Origin: Amorphochlora amoebiformis
Lineage: Eukaryota; Cercozoa; Chlorarachniophyceae
NCBI GenBank assembly: GCA_054601695.1
Contig: BAAHQB010000016.1
Coordinates: forward strand, 1,385,768-1,449,767
Reading direction: 5' to 3'
DNA length: 64,000 bases
The first letter of the stretch is position 1; each line of letters starts with the position of its first letter. Shown one piece after another: positions 1 through 18,837 of the stretch. The position numbers were made by a program, and so were the translations under genes. The notes beneath the pieces are model-generated. The model saw nothing but the letters and a program-made list of their open reading frames with translations. It made no database searches and was not told the DNA's origin.

Positions 1-2
1 TC

Positions 3-635
3 GCTCTGCTGAATAGTGATATCGTTATAGCGACAGCATATAACCGGCCAAGGTCCACTCGTGAACTGACGGCGATTAGCAAGTTTTTCCGAGAACACTC
101 CAGCACCCCAGTCTTGCTAGCAGGTGATCTTAACGCGCGCCATCCGAGATGGGATACTAAAGCCAAGAAAGGAGGCACCAGGGCTGGTTCTGTCCTCAAT
201 CAGATAGTGCAGCTGCAAGGACTGAGGATCGTAAATGCCACGGGGTCAACACGTGCCAAGAGCAACATCGATCTTGTGATAGTCAACAAAGTTGGGCAAT
301 CTGTTGGATTGGCAAAAACCTGGAAAGGTCTCATGGACTCAAGGGGTCCCTCAGATCACACACCAATTCAGGTTGTTTTGGGGATCAATCTTGACAAGAA
401 ACAACCGCTGCTGCCACTGCATGACGTAGATGGGCTTACTAATGCGCTGGCTGGGGCCAACTTAAATAAGAGACAACCTCTGTCGCCATCGGATGAAGAT
501 GTAGATGGACTCGTCGTTGATTTGGCTAGATTCGAAATGCAACAACAAGAAGAAAAACAGGGCCTGGATACAAAGGTTCCTCTCCTGTACACAAGCGCTT
601 CAACCTGTATTATCTCAACTTTCTGTGCACCCTGA
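3..635 (+). mobile_element. Endonuclease fragment of a non-LTR (LINE) retrotransposon
   Basis: An open frame runs in from the left edge to a TGA at 633-635. It reads as the endonuclease/exonuclease/phosphatase domain of a LINE ORF2: AYNRP near the start, the GDLNARHPRWD box (about 123-155) that supplies catalytic Asp/Asn, and the C-terminal SDHTPI box (about 352-369) with the catalytic His. In active elements this domain nicks target DNA before reverse transcription. Nothing resembling a reverse transcriptase follows: the frame ends about 80 codons after SDHTPI in a Gln/Asp-rich tail. The copy is therefore cut by the window at its 5' side and truncated or degenerate at its 3' side. Clade (I or Jockey-like) is a guess. 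Confidence 0.75.
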
Positions 636-745
636 TTGTACCCTGGTCATGTCGCTACTCCGAAGCTTTTTAATACTTTAAATTTACCCCTTAGGTAATC
701 ACAGCTGGTCTAAGCTTACGCGTGCTAAAGGTCTTCATCTCTCTT

Positions 746-808
<63 letters not shown>

Positions 809-985
809 CATATTGTTATTATATATATATAGTTATTATATATTTATATCTATATATATATATATGTATATATATATACATAGATGTAAAATTATATATA
901 CATATATATATATATGTGTATGTATGTATATATCAAAAAGATGCATGAAATTTATGTGAATAGTATGAAATACATGTGGAGTATA

Positions 986-1024
<39 letters not shown>

Positions 1025-1115
1025 TATATGTATATAATATATATATATATATGAAGTTGAACAATATGTATGTATATATATATATATATATATGCAGAAT
1101 GTGTAGCAATATATA

Positions 1116-1157
<42 letters not shown>

Positions 1158-1254
1158 AATATATACATATATATATATATATATTATATATATTTTTATT
1201 TATATTATAAATCTAGAGATACACACATATCTTGCTGTTTCATACATCTATTAG
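636..1254. repeat. Gap with (TA)n microsatellites upstream of the GCNA-like gene
   Basis: About 100 bases of ordinary sequence (636-740) are followed by TA/TATG repeats to about 1200. A first exon of the downstream gene should lie here or further left, because the first recognised exon begins right after an acceptor (TTAG at 1251-1254). I could not identify that exon. Minus-strand Tyr/Ile frames here are translated repeats. Confidence 0.7.
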
Positions 1255-2093
1255 GAAAAGAAGCACAACCGTCGGTTGTATGCCGTTCCAGGAGGCCCAT
1301 CAATCTTGCTTAGCCCGTCGAGCGTCAGCACTAGTGCATCTCCTTCGCTTGCTCCCGACGAAAAGAACACGGATAATCTGATAGTGAATGCTGACCACGA
1401 ATCTCCCACTGCAAAACAAGGAAGAAAATGCCCCGCACTAAACTCTCCAAACTCATCTCTTATTCCTACAGTGAGTAAGACACCAGCGAAAACTCTAGAG
1501 GCTAGGCTACCAAGTCCAGCTTCAGAAAGCAGTACAGCCTCCCCAGTCGATTCACCTGTAGACGAGAAGATTGATTTCTCGCCCATTCTAAACTCAAAAC
1601 CTGACACATTCGACCCTCTTGTCGATGACGGAAAATCAGATACCTCTCCTCGAGATCCAAGCCATGTTACTCCCGTGCGAGTAGTTCCGCAGGAGAAATC
1701 GAGTTCTTTCAAGCCAAACATGAGGGTTCGAGTGGTTAAGAAAGGAAAATATGAGGGCGAACAAGGCTCTGTAACCAAGTTTTTATCCAAGAAAGGGCGA
1801 TGGGGTGTTCGACTTGCTAGCACGGGCAAGAAGGTCATACCTGCGGTATTTGTACACACATATGTAATATATTACGGCCCACGTTTCTATAATGCTTATT
1901 GTACATATATTACATTATATATATTTATATATATGTATGTATATAATATATATATATATATATCTAGTATGTATATATAATATAGTTTTTGCATTTTTAT
2001 AATGTATATAATATGTACATGTATATATATGTATTTAGATGTATTATAAATATATAAATACATAGATATATATATCTACATATATATACATAT

Positions 2094-2130
<37 letters not shown>

Positions 2131-3393
2131 ACTATGTTATATATTAATTTGATCGTCAGATTGCGATAGAGCCTGAAGGTCTGGTGGAGATAGAGCCTGA
2201 AGATCTGAGGTTTTCTTCGGACGATGAAGCAGAGGAGTTAGAGTCCATTCATCTCGCTGGAGACGAGGACCAAGACCAAAAAGTACACAAGTCCTTTCAG
2301 GTTACTATATACTGCAGACCTTTTTCATTGACCTCGTTTTCGACCACCTACGAATTTCAGCAAGAATAATTACGACATACCTATGTATACATAATCTCAA
2401 GTGTTCCAAACCTCATGTACGGGCTGTGGACACTAATGTCCATATTCTCACGCACGTGTGCATGCTCTTACGGGTCGTAAACGTTCATTTACTTATATAG
2501 ACAACCCGACTATTTTGGTTGTAAAAACAAAAGTAGGAAAATCGACAAGATCAACATGATGCTCTCACAAAGGCTAGGTTTGGGATTAGAGTTGAATTTT
2601 ACGGTTTGATATTTGCAACCAATCATTAGAGGGCTGGAATAGCTTTATTAAGTGGTCGGGTACAGGTTTTTGAAGGGGTTAAATCCTGATATTTTTATAG
2701 GCTAGCCTCAACGACGACGACGACGGGTGGGATGTACGCCGTGTAGATGATAATGTAATTCATAAAACCATCATTTACTACTGGTTTCAGTGATAATTTT
2801 CTCATTCTCTCAGCTATTTAAGGAGGAAGAAGAGAAGGAGGAGGAGGTCAGCGAGAGCCAAGTGCAAGAGGGACCTGAGGATGAGGACGAGGTTTTAGAC
2901 CAGGAAGTTGATGAAAGGGGAAATCTTAGAGGGTATTGATTCTATTCAGATTTTATAGCTCAAATCAATGTATCAAGATTTTGTGCATTTCTGGTATGTT
3001 CCACGCCCTGTGTGTTTATATTTTTTCTCTTCTTATCTACACACTCTCTTCTTTCCCAACTTTCTCGTCGGATCTCTCCTTGTTTTGCATGTGTATCAAC
3101 CAGGTTCGTAGTGGACGATCAGGACAGTACAGAAGAGGATCACAAATCCGCGCCATCTGGGGTACTGTCTGCACGTATACACCACATATATGATTGAATG
3201 TATACCCTTCTGAAGATAACACATTTACACTATTTACATATATACATATATATATATATACATATGTATATATATGTATATATGTGTATATGTATATATC
3301 ATATATTTACATGTATATGTGTTTATATATATGAATATAAACATGTAAAGTTATTGATGTGTGACTTTTTGCTCGAATGTATATAAATGTATT

Positions 3394-3446
<53 letters not shown>

Positions 3447-3770
3447 ATATGTACATATATAAATATGGAAAGCTATTGATTTCTTACGCAATCCTTAGGA
3501 GAACACTCCAGAGCTAGCCAAGCGTTGGGGCATAAGCCCAAATGCCTCAGAGGTATTATCATTATGTTGTATATCGAGGTATTATCATTATGTTGTATAT
3601 CTTAACTAAATATTTATATATGTGTATATATATATATATACATGTATATATATAGATATATACTTACATACATATACATATATATATATATATATTATGG
3701 GTGCGCTTATGAATCGTAATAACAATAGCAATGACAAGAATAAGACATTATAATACCAAAAAAATATATA

Positions 3771-3801
<31 letters not shown>

Positions 3802-4113
3802 TAAACCATAAATCTACTACATGATTCTATACAGCCAAGCGGAGAGTGGAAGGTCCAGACGCGCAGTACGAGGAAGAAGCTAAAGCATCATTCAGGTGTC
3901 CGATATGTGTGTGTACGTATGTGTAACATATTATAATTCAAGAAAATATAATACATACATAAATAGAATCCATGTAAATATATGTTTATATAAAACATAT
4001 AATATACACATAGCGACACATGTCACATATAAAGAGTATATTACACACAGATTCAATATATATATTATATATTATATATTTATATATATATATTATATAT
4101 TATATATATATAT

Positions 4114-4158
<45 letters not shown>

Positions 4159-5210
4159 GATGTACTTGCCATTAAGATCTCAATCATACCCCTCAATTTA
4201 ACCTTACATCGCCAATTGGCACCCATCCGAACCCTAACTCAATACTCAAAACTACAGAGCGAAAGCGCAAGTTTGTCATCGTCTCTGATAGCGACAGGTA
4301 TTTACACTTGAAAACTAGATTACACAGAAATTTCTAAACTCCGCATTATTCCTCATTCCAACTATTTTAAAAGTGGTATCAATAACCTCTTTGGTGCTTC
4401 ATTTCTCAGCTCGGACAATGACAACGATACTCTTGACAACTTTTCGAAAGGCTTCAACGAAAATCTAGACGAAAGCTTAAACGAGGACTTGCTCGATGAT
4501 CTTCGGGAGAATCAACCCACGCCGCAAGACAAGATCCCTGAATCTTCTTCACTGCTGTCATCTCCCCTTGCTGTAATCATGGAGAATATATCACCGAAAT
4601 CCAGCAAGATTTCCCCGGAGCAAAAAAGAGTCAAAGTTGATTCCTCTGATGATACTGATTCCGAGACCATTAGTCCGTCCAGGTGATTTGAAACTATAGA
4701 AAGAATACTTTTACATCTAATATTTTTGTCTTTCAAAATTTTAATCAAACGGTTTCCTGACCTTCTTGGTATGAATCATCAGCGACAAAGAGAACGTCAA
4801 CAAACCTCAGGTCGACTTGGCTCCTTCTAACATCATTAGCCCTTCTCCTAGCAAGAAGCCTACAAAGGATATGCCTCGCAAGGTTTATAAATGTACACAT
4901 TTATATATGTATATATATATATATGTATATATCCATATACATAGGTACGTATAATATTTTTTTAATATATAAGGTGCTGAGCGAGCTTCCATCGTGGACG
5001 TGCAAGCGGTGCACGTACATCAATCACAACACTCTCAGCGAGGAGGTCAAATGTGAGATGTGTGGCGAAGGTTTGTCTTTCTGTGTCTTTTTCACTCTGA
5101 TATATATATATATATATAATATAATATAATATAATATACATATATGTATTAAACTTTTAGTTGCATATATATATATATATATATTATATATATGTATATA
5201 TATATATATA

Positions 5211-5256
<46 letters not shown>

Positions 5257-5444
5257 ATATATATGAAATATTCAATATTCATAGTCGCGTATGTACATAT
5301 GTATATTCAAATTATTTCAATGGAAATTTTCTTTGGTATCTCTCTATCTCGCCTCTATATTTATGGATTTAGTACTTCTATATTCATTCTCACTCTCTTT
5401 CTTTCTCTCTCATTCTCTTTAATTTCCTCTATCTTCAAGGTAAT

Positions 5445-5493
<49 letters not shown>

Positions 5494-6387
5494 TATATGT
5501 TTATGTATAAACGTATGTATTTATATGTATACATATATATATATATAAATATATATATAATATATAATATATAATATATATATATATGTGTGTGTGTATA
5601 TATATATATATACATATATACATATATATATTTATATGTGCATATATATATATATATATATTGATAGTGTAATATGTATTAACTACAAATAGAGTAGACA
5701 GAGATTTTTATTTGTGCGCAAGAGAGAGAGAGAGAAGAAAGAAATCTTAGAGGACGGGAAAAGACAGGCGAGGAATAGAACATGACAAGAAGACGAAAAA
5801 AATGAAGAGAGAGAGAAAAAAGAGAGAAAGAGGAGAGAGTACATGGGGAGGAAAGGAGTATAGATTGAGGAGGTGTAGGGGAGAGCTGGCAAATTGATAT
5901 GTATATCTCTATGTATACGTGTTGTTCGAGTCTCTTCTATCTCTGTCATATATATATATATTATATATACATATATATATATATGTATATATAATATTAT
6001 ATAATAATTATTACTTATAATATAAATAAGTATATATGTATGTATATGTATATATATACGTGGATATTGCATGATTTGTATATATACAAATATAAACATA
6101 TACATACGTATATATATATATATTATGTATAAATTTTGTGTATATTGCGTATATCTATATATATATATTTATATATATATATATATATATATTTATATTG
6201 CATGTGTATATGTATATGCATATATTTATGAATGTCATTTCTCGTGTCACAAGTAGAATAATTAATGTTTGCTACGTGTTGTCTTCAGGATTTGTAGATC
6301 GAAACCGTCTAAGTAGCTTCTTGCCAAAGAAAAATTCATCCAATCCAATAACACCAGGTATCAGAATTTTATATATATTAAGTTTTA

Positions 6388-6419
<32 letters not shown>

Positions 6420-6768
6420 TATATATATATAATATAATATAATATTTATACATACACATATATATTCTATATATGCGTGTGTTTATCTAATTAAGGTAAC
6501 AAGAAAAGGACGATATTTCGAACTCCATCTTGCAGCGTCGGCATATGTAATTTGCTAATACAGAGTTATATGTATATATGTATATATGTATATGTATGTA
6601 TGTATATATTATATTATATATATATATATAATACAAATATCTTTATATATACATATATATACACATATATATATATATATATATATATGTAAGTACATAT
6701 ACATACATATAATTGTAAATTCCCATGTACGTATTCAGATCTGAAACACGTGACATCACGTACATATG

Positions 6769-6820
<52 letters not shown>

Positions 6821-9333
6821 CATATATATTTATATATATATATATACATACCCACCAACTATCCAGCGAAACCACCTAAACCTCCGGGATCCTCGCATCG
6901 GCCCCCCCTTGTCCCCACCACTTCTTCTCCCAAAACACCGTATACGAAACGCCGTCCTTTATTCTCCGTTGACCTCGCCCAGGACATCCCAGAGACCCCC
7001 ATGTCTGCATACAAGACCCCAAAGGCGTTAGTTGAGACACCCAATTTGCACAAGACTCCTCTCAATCTAACCCATGCACTAGAAGGCCTGCGAAAAACAA
7101 TCTCAGGGCTCAATATTAGCGAATCGAAGGATAGGAAGACTCCTCTCGGAAAGTCTCGCGCTTCTAGCACGCCTCTGACGGAGACTAAGAGAAAGGTGCT
7201 CAGGAAGAAAGAAAGGGAACGTCTCACAATGAAGTGGTTCAAGCACTTAAACATGGTCGTGTTTGGAAATAGGTAAGATTGAGCGCAAGTGTGTATATTC
7301 CTCGTCGGGATTTTTAGAATTAATATTTATACACACACACACACATATATATATATATACGTTTATATATATATATATATATATAAATGTATATATATAT
7401 ATATATATGTATGTATGGATGTCAGTGTGATAAATGGTTTACATTTAGGCACAAGTAAATGTAAATTTATATGTCAAGCTACGTTTCAGCTAGATAATCT
7501 CGTTAAAATGTGACCTTAGGCTGCCTGAAAATATGAAGATTGAGTGGACAAACTCTCTGAACAAGACGGCGGGGGAGACATACTACAAGCTACGTCCCAT
7601 GGTATATATAATATACATATATTTATTTACACATATATATACAAATATATATATATATATATATATTATATACATATATATATATATATTTAATTTGTAT
7701 ACATATCTATACTTTTTGGCATGTATATATGCACTGATTTTATACCTTTAATTACGATGTCATGTACCACCGGAAAATTACCACTGTTCTCGATTTCCTT
7801 AATCATATGTCAACAGAACAACGAGCGTTTTGCGGAGATTCGATTAGCTATTAAGGTTCTAGACACAGAGGAGAAGCTAAAGCAGACTCTATGGTATTCT
7901 CCATCCCTCGCGAACCTATCCTCGAGCAATGAATCTATTTACTCTGAGAGCTACCTAGACTAAGGCTGAGGTTGGGCGCCGCATAGGCTCGGGGACCACC
8001 TAAGTTATCGTTGTGTGGTGTCCTATCTTGCATGACGAGAGGTTGGTGACGAGGAGTAAGAATTGGTTGTTTGCAGTCATGAGTTATGTCATGCGGCGTG
8101 CTGGATTATCGACCGTTTGAGGAACGCTGGACACGGTTTAGCTTTCAAAAGATGGTATATATAAATGTATGTAAATATAAATATATATATATATATATAT
8201 ACATACATATATACATATATATATATACACATATACACATTCACATACACACATAAATATGTGTATAATATACATATATGTATACATATGTACACACACA
8301 TATATATATATATATAATATATATATATATATGTATATACACATATATATATATATAAATATATATGTGTGTGTGTGCACATAAACACACATTACATTCT
8401 ACATATAAATATATATACATATATATATATACATATATACATACGTAAATACAATAGCATGGAAGATTCAGAACAAAGCATGAAAATTCTTTAAATTCTT
8501 TAAATCCCGATATATTCTTCATACACATAACCGTTGGCCAGGGCTAGGGTATCAGAAGAGGCATGTCCAGGGATGAAGGTCACGACTTGCCATAACTATA
8601 AAATCAACTACAAGTTCAGGTTTAGTTACAAAAACTGTGAAACTCTGTACAATTATAGGTATATAATACAAAAAATTACTACGTAATACTAATAATACGA
8701 TGTGATATAATATAGTATTTGACGCATGCCATGTTTAAAAGGTAGTAATATTTTCGTACAAACAGCATTACTTAATCAAAGGTGGAAATGCTCCAACGAG
8801 GCCTGCGGTCGTGAATTCGGAAGACACTCAAACTCGATCGACATCACTCGCCAGGCTTGCGGAGCCTGCGGCAGGTTTTTTACTTCATGTATCCCTTTCT
8901 CTGTCTCTCCTGTCTTTCTCTCCCTTCTTTTTCTATATCCTCTCTGTCTATTCTCACCCCCTATCTAAATATATGGTATAATGAATATATACACGCATAG
9001 ATTTATTATATATAAATATATGTATATAATATGGCATATGAATATATTTAAAAAAAATCGTTCTTATTTATGTAAATAAGAATTACACACACACACACAC
9101 ATATATATATATACATATATACACACACATATATATATGCATATGTGTGTGTGTAATATAGCTCTCTCTTCCATACATACTGGCCGTGTAGATGAAAAAC
9201 ATGCGGATTTACGACCCGTAACAGCATTTATGCTTGCCGTGTACAAATGTACATAATCAGTTGTGACCCGTAAGAATAAGTATTCAAGCCGTTCAAGACT
9301 CCTGAAAGTATATTTCTGGCAGTAATATGCAGT

Positions 9334-9375
<42 letters not shown>

Positions 9376-9963
9376 GGTATATGTAGCGAAAATATATATA
9401 TATATATACTACGGTGCTTACAATTCATTTGATATTTGTTCAAATATCAGCCATCTGAAGGCCCTCGGAAGATTCCGAAAAGGTACCTCATCCATAACAC
9501 ATTTTTGGTCCCTTGACGATATGAAACCGGCCTTGTCAGATGGCACTCCAATCAAAACCCCGAGAAGACTGAATGCCTTCGCGTCATTTGTGCAGAAAAA
9601 CTATCGAGAAACTAAAGCTCAGGTTGAAAATTTAACCTTTCTATAACCTGTCTCATACATGTGACCACATGTATTGTTCATAAATATCATATGTTACATT
9701 ACAATATGTATATATAAATATATATATATATATATAATATTATATATGTATATATATATATTATATATATAATATACATATATGTATGCATATGTAGGGT
9801 CGTATATTGTGCACATAGAGCACATATGTATGTATATGTCAATGAATATAGATAATTTCTGTATGTTCAGAATCACGGTATTTCCCATAAGGATCTAATG
9901 AAGATAATATCGAGGGAGTATTCGGAGGAGAAAGAGAACAAACAAGCGCTCGATAATATTTGA
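1255..9963 (+). CDS. GCNA: GCNA-like SprT-family DNA-protein crosslink protease (19 exons, 5' end missing)
   Basis: Exons: 1255-1845, 2160-2300, 2814-2932, 3104-3161, 3499-3552, 3835-3895, 4258-4297, 4410-4682, 4783-4882, 4974-5070, 6289-6357, 6867-7272, 7520-7601, 7817-7893, 8077-8154, 8542-8619, 8782-8874, 9451-9622, 9871-9963. All join in phase, giving 893 residues to the TGA. A KOW-like segment lies near residues 156-210 ([16 protein letters not shown]). Acidic Ser/Asp-rich stretches follow, then a RanBP2-type zinc finger near 486-511 ([10 protein letters not shown]...CEMCG). The SprT domain covers about 640-805 with the metalloprotease motif HELCH at 724-728, VTTCHNY, and a zinc ribbon ([14 protein letters not shown]). 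An HMG-box-like C-terminus follows ([15 protein letters not shown]). Disordered acidic region, SprT, zinc ribbon and HMG box is the GCNA order; that family cuts proteins crosslinked to DNA in the nucleus. The start codon is not found. Confidence 0.88.
3551..3601 (+). repeat. Tandem duplication of a 5' splice site
   Basis: A unit of about 26 bases beginning GAGGTATTATC occurs twice in a row. The first copy spans the donor of the 3499-3552 exon; the second repeats the donor context 26 bases into the intron. Use of the second donor would add about 26 nt and shift frame. Confidence 0.75.
4974..5070 (+). other. Exon encoding a RanBP2-type zinc finger in the GCNA-like gene
   Basis: This exon encodes W-T-C-x2-C, ten residues, then C-x2-C, the full pattern of a RanBP2/NZF finger. 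Such fingers bind ubiquitin or RNA. It lies between the disordered N-terminal part and the SprT core. I do not recall this finger in animal GCNA, so it may be a lineage-specific addition. Confidence 0.75.
5071..6288. repeat. Expanded intron: TA microsatellites plus a purine-rich block
   Basis: This 1.2-kb intron of the GCNA-like gene begins with pyrimidine-rich sequence, continues through long TA/TATG repeats, and holds a GA-rich block at about 5715-5870. No coding frame is credible here; the long Tyr/Ile frames on both strands are repeat translations. Confidence 0.75.
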
Positions 9964-10968
9964 TTCATGGATTGCTCACGAGAATACTTGATAATGGACT
10001 AGATGGATTGCTCACGAGAATATTTGATTCATGGTGCTCACATAAAATTATTACGATTATAATTATCGGACATCTAGATTATTCTTTTAGCTCACACTGT
10101 GATTCTAGATTCTAGTTATTCAATGATTGTTGTCCAGCTTGTCTAGATGTCTAGGATGTGTCATGACCTAGACTAGCTCTAGTAGCTAGTAAATGATAAC
10201 CGTGTACATCTTCTAGATCTTCTAGATCTTGTACTCTACTCGCTCTAGTCTCTAGACTCTTTAGACTCTAGATACGGATACTCTAGATACTGCTACTAGA
10301 GCTAGTACTAGTAGTACTTGTATTGTATCTCCTAATGTCTAGAATGTCTAGACTAGTCAGGTAGTACTACTAGTACTAGTAGTAGTAGTAGTAGTAGAGC
10401 TAGTACTAGTAGTAACGTCTAGAACCTCGTGTATCTAGTGTATCTACTAGATCTAGGTATATATAGCCTAGATAGCGTAGAGCTAGTACTACTAGTACTA
10501 GTACTAGAGTAGTACTAGCTAGACTAGTAGTACTAGCTAGACTCTAGAGACTCTAGAGACTAGAGTAGCTAGGCTCCAGACTCTAGAGACTAGTCTCTAC
10601 GTACTAGTCTAGAGTCTAGTACTATGGTCTCTAGAGTCTAGTACTCTAGAGTATACTACTAAGAGACTAGTACTATCTAGCTATTAGCTAGATTAGTAAT
10701 CACTTACTAGACTTACTTAATCTAGTTAATCATCTAGATCATGCTAGTCGTCATGATCTAGATGATCTAGATGATGTATGTATATACTAGATCTACTAGA
10801 TCTAGTAGATATATGTATATAGATGTAAAGATTGAGTCAGATTAAATACGAATACAAACAATGTGATAATTAAAGTCGCTAGTAACTTAATCTAGTCAAT
10901 AGATACTCTAAATACTCTAGATACTGCTAGGAGATATACTAGATATACCCACTAGCTAGATCAAGGTT
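9964..10968. other. CTAG-rich intergenic spacer
   Basis: The first 100 bases contain two copies of a short GATTCATGG/TGCTCACGAGAATA phrase. From about 10080 to 10960 the sequence is dense in CTAG, TCTAGA, ACTAGT and AGTAGT words, including an (AGT)n run near 10375-10395. It is not a clean tandem repeat. It has no open frame and little of the TA microsatellite that dominates introns. It separates the end of the GCNA-like gene from the 60-codon ORF and the convergent PH-domain gene. Confidence 0.8.
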
Positions 10969-11151
10969 ATGCGCATTAGGTTTACGAAGCGGCTAGGTAC
11001 ACTGCAGTTGCAATCCACCGCATCGGTAGAGGAGCTGTACACAAGGCTAGTCCGCCAGCTAAGAGCACAGGTCTTAAGTATGGAGATCGTAGGAATCGCA
11101 ATTTTAAAAAACCCTGAAAGTGTTTATGTGAAGTTAGATGCAGTTGAATAG
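10969..11151 (+). CDS. Small ORF, possible ubiquitin-like beta-grasp N-terminus (60 aa)
   Basis: An ATG-to-TAG frame of 60 codons with non-repetitive composition. The N-terminus (MRIRFTKRLGTLQLQ) followed by S-x3-L-x2-R-L resembles the first strands and helix of a UBX-like fold such as the NPL4 N-terminus. That similarity is weak and made by eye. A GT donor (CAG|GTCTTA, near 11071) could end it as a first exon, but I found no downstream exon on this strand before the opposing gene. Its stop lies three bases from the stop of the convergent gene. Confidence 0.3.
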   Translation: MRIRFTKRLGTLQLQSTASVEELYTRLVRQLRAQVLSMEIVGIAILKNPESVYVKLDAVE

Positions 11152-11154
11152 ATA

Positions 11155-15653
<4,499 letters not shown>

Positions 15654-16151
15654 GGTGCGGCACGTTGTGGAGGTGTCTCAGGGGGTCTCCGCCGGAGATT
15701 CCGTAGAATGCCCGGGGATTTCTGTGCATTATCGTGACTTGCGGCCGTGTCACTCCATGATACGAAATAATCAAAAGTTCTCTTTTGATTTTCTCGCACA
15801 GTCCATACGTCGCGACGTCCGACCATGTCCTTACCCCTCAAGGTCATGAGACTTTCGTGTGGAAGCCCACACAGCGTGCAACATAGGAACAGAGGTAGAT
15901 CTCGCTGAAGCTTCGAGATTATTGGCCAGATAGACATTTTTTACCTTCCCGGTGGGATCAGGTACGGCCGCTCGGTGGTTAAAGTAAATCAACAATATTT
16001 AGGGTATTCTTAGGGTTGGTAGGCTGATAATATACAGGTTATTCGCTAATAAGGCCTTCTTCAATTGGATCCTCTTATGTGTTCCTCTCTGATTCTCTTT
16101 CCTTTTCCCCGATATCCTCTAAATTTCACATAGCTGGTACATGTATATATA

Positions 16152-16204
<53 letters not shown>

Positions 16205-16341
16205 GTATGTGTTATATACATATGTATACACATGCATATTGTATATTATATGCATGTGTATGTGTATATCATATTTATGTATATATATACATATATATAT
16301 ATGTATATATATATGTATATGTATATAATATATATATATTA

Positions 16342-16396
<55 letters not shown>

Positions 16397-16432
16397 CTAT
16401 ATTATATGTACATGATATTATATTATATATGT

Positions 16433-16464
<32 letters not shown>

Positions 16465-16467
16465 GTC

Positions 16468-16523
<56 letters not shown>

Positions 16524-16573
16524 TTACATATTTTTGATATTTGCGCAATGGATTATAATATATATATATATAC

Positions 16574-16604
<31 letters not shown>

Positions 16605-16670
16605 CATATATATACATATATATATATGTAATATATAATATATATATATATATATGTTATATATATAATA

Positions 16671-16717
<47 letters not shown>

Positions 16718-16798
16718 CCATATATACATATATATATATGTGTGTATCTATTTCACATTTACACACACATATGTATATATGTATATATGTATATATAC

Positions 16799-16841
<43 letters not shown>

Positions 16842-16932
16842 GTAAATATTATATATATTTACATATAGAGAGAGAGAGAGAAATAGATATCTGTGTGTGT
16901 ATACTGTTTATATGTTTGTGTATCTATTTCAC

Positions 16933-16978
<46 letters not shown>

Positions 16979-17263
16979 ATATATATAAACACACATTATA
17001 TATCTACATACACATATAAAAATAAACACATATGTATATATATATATAATATTATATATTATATATCATATATTACATATACATATATATATTTGTATAC
17101 ATATTGTGAGTGTGTATTGAAGGTAATATAAATGTGTATTTTTAAAATAATATTATGTACATATATATATATATATATAGATAAATAAATACATCTATAT
17201 AAAGCCACAAATAGAATTTACCTGTTGAATATATACATGAATATATAATATATATATACATAT

Positions 17264-17317
<54 letters not shown>

Positions 17318-18797
17318 TCATATATATATATATATGTGTGTGTACATTTATTTTCATTACACATATATATATATATACTAGTATATAATTATATATATTT
17401 AAACATAAGCATATATGTATATGTACATGTGTATATATGTACATGCATGCAAGATATGTTATGTACTTTTACTAGAGGTCGTAGGTATATATACGATTAA
17501 TTTTTGTTTGTAAATGCATACGTCATAAACATGTTGCATACACATATACATAGATATACATGTATTATTATCAGTAATTATCATAAATGTTTAATACGTA
17601 GATTTCTCTTTTTCCGAACAAAGATCTAGGCCTTCAGCTAGTAGGACAGACTAGCTAATCATCGGATGAATACTTTATATCATAGTTTGAACTTAGTATC
17701 ATTCTCGATTTTCAGGTGATAACATTAAGACAAAAACTGTAGTCTATATATATATATACTTTTATGCATATATATATATATATATATACTATATGAATTG
17801 GCCTAACCTAGTAGATCATCATGTACAAATTCTAGAAATTATTACACATACGTCACAATCTTCTAGTAGTATGGGAATCAACTAGATCAAGTTACTCGTG
17901 ATCAATGAGAACATTCACAATTACATAATCTCTAGAATCTAGGTAACAGTACAGACTGTACAGTATATATATCGTTAGACATACTTAACTCGTAATTAAG
18001 CTTAGGAAATCTAGATCATGATATCTAGAATATTCTCAGAAGACTCAGATGTAGATGACGTACATGTTATAATGCAAAAGATACAGAATTTACAAATGAT
18101 AAGAATTTACTTATCCGACATCGGCTGACCATTACTGCTATATCTAGACCGACCGACTAGACCTAAACCTCGTTGATGTAGCAAGTTTCATTCCATGGCC
18201 CAGATCCACAGGTGATTGGAAGCTGCAGCTTGCATGATTGCTACAATGTAATATACGAATGTGTATATACATTTACCGAAACACACAAATAAACACACCC
18301 ATATATATATATATATATGTATATATATTTATACACATGTAATATGTATATGTATGTATATATATGTAAATATAATATATACACATATATGTATATATAA
18401 GATATATATATATATATATATATAAATATACATATATGTAAATATATATATATATATATTTACATATATATATATATATATGAATGTTTGTGTTTGTGTG
18501 CATATGTTCTTCACATTATGCATACAAAAACACACACACATATGTACATCTACATATATTAATACGTATGTATATATATATATATATATATACATATATA
18601 TTACATATATGTGTGTGTATATATATATTGTATGCATTTTAATACGTATACATATGTACAAATATTCTAGTGAAAAAATACCGCAATATGTTACATATAT
18701 ATATATATATTGTACATATGCATACGTTACACACAAATTATATATATATATATACACATATATATATATATGTATAATATATATATGTGTAGATAAA

Positions 18798-18837
<40 letters not shown>

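Noticed and set aside
836-1168. Long Tyr/Ile-rich open frames on both strands, here and at scores of other places
   Set aside because: They translate (TA)n, (TATG)n or (TACA)n microsatellites; composition and strand symmetry show they are not genes.
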